This document shows positions 5,225 through 5,361 of a DNA stretch of 5,361 nucleotides, one piece after another; position 1 is the first letter of the stretch; each line of letters begins with the position of its first letter. This stretch comes from Lysobacterales bacterium (GTDB lineage: Bacteria; Pseudomonadota; Gammaproteobacteria; Xanthomonadales; Marinicellaceae): assembly GCA_015494035.1 (NCBI GenBank), contig WGBZ01000351.1:1-5361 (forward strand), written 5' to 3'. The position numbers were made by a program, and so were the translations under genes. The notes beneath the pieces are model-generated. The model made no database searches. It saw nothing but the letters and a program-made list of their open reading frames with translations, and had not been told where the DNA came from.

Positions 5225-5361
5225 ATGCAAAGACCCAGCCTGCGCGCTGCCGATGAAATGCGCCCGGTGAGCATTCAACGCCATTTTACCAAACACGCCG
5301 AAGGTTCCGTGCTGGTGAGCTGTGGCGACACCAAAGTGATTTGTACTGCCAGCATTGAAGA
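5225..5361 (+). CDS. rph: RNase PH, N-terminal part (3' end outside window)
   Basis: RNase PH is a phosphate-dependent 3'-to-5' exoribonuclease that trims tRNA precursors and acts as a hexameric ring. Forty-five codons plus two bases are visible. After the start, MRPVSI, then [10 protein letters not shown], then [12 protein letters not shown] match the strongly conserved N-terminus of the family (E. coli has [28 protein letters not shown]). The ATG at 5225 is preceded by ACGAGAAC, a weak Shine-Dalgarno sequence. The active site (phosphate-binding arginine and catalytic aspartates) lies in the unseen C-terminal part, so intactness cannot be judged. The gene is divergent from rpe. Confidence 0.92.
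   Translation, partial: MQRPSLRAADEMRPVSIQRHFTKHAEGSVLVSCGDTKVICTASIE

Overview
The window looks like chromosomal DNA of a moderately GC-rich gammaproteobacterium. The gene content supports this: a PhoP/PhoQ two-component pair preceded by a small PepSY protein, MazG, a CybB-type cytochrome b561, Rpe, RNase PH, and the tail of a ThiE-like domain of the kind often fused to a Nudix hydrolase. The genus cannot be named from these 5.4 kb. The genes are housekeeping or regulatory and intact apart from the two cut by the window edges. No CRISPR array, rRNA, tRNA, prophage or transposase gene was seen.

Layout, left to right. Bases 1-122 (+) hold the last 39 codons of a ThiE-like domain. It converges on a cytochrome b561 gene (141-680, -). 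Between cytochrome b561 and mazG lies a 158-bp imperfect palindrome (705-862) that looks like a miniature, non-coding mobile element. Then, all on the minus strand, come mazG (889-1737), phoQ (1826-3199), phoP (3196-3912) and a PepSY-domain gene (3941-4315). Transcription runs PepSY, phoP, phoQ, with a 28-nt gap and then a 4-nt ATGA overlap, so these three form a probable operon. mazG follows after 88 nt and has its own promoter-like sequence. Next is rpe (4383-5066, -). A 158-bp divergent intergenic region separates rpe from rph (5225 onward, +), which runs off the right edge after 45 codons.

How the genes work together. PhoQ would sense an envelope signal and phosphorylate PhoP. The PepSY protein is placed to act as an exported partner or modulator, which is an inference from context. 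MazG (NTP house-cleaning), Rpe (pentose phosphate pathway) and RNase PH (tRNA 3' maturation) are independent housekeeping functions that happen to be neighbours.

The most notable non-coding observations are the palindromic element at 705-862, and two promoter-like -10 boxes (upstream of mazG and of the PepSY gene). Each ends exactly 7 nt before an ATG, which would predict leaderless or nearly leaderless transcripts. No convincing new system was found; the window is mostly ordinary.
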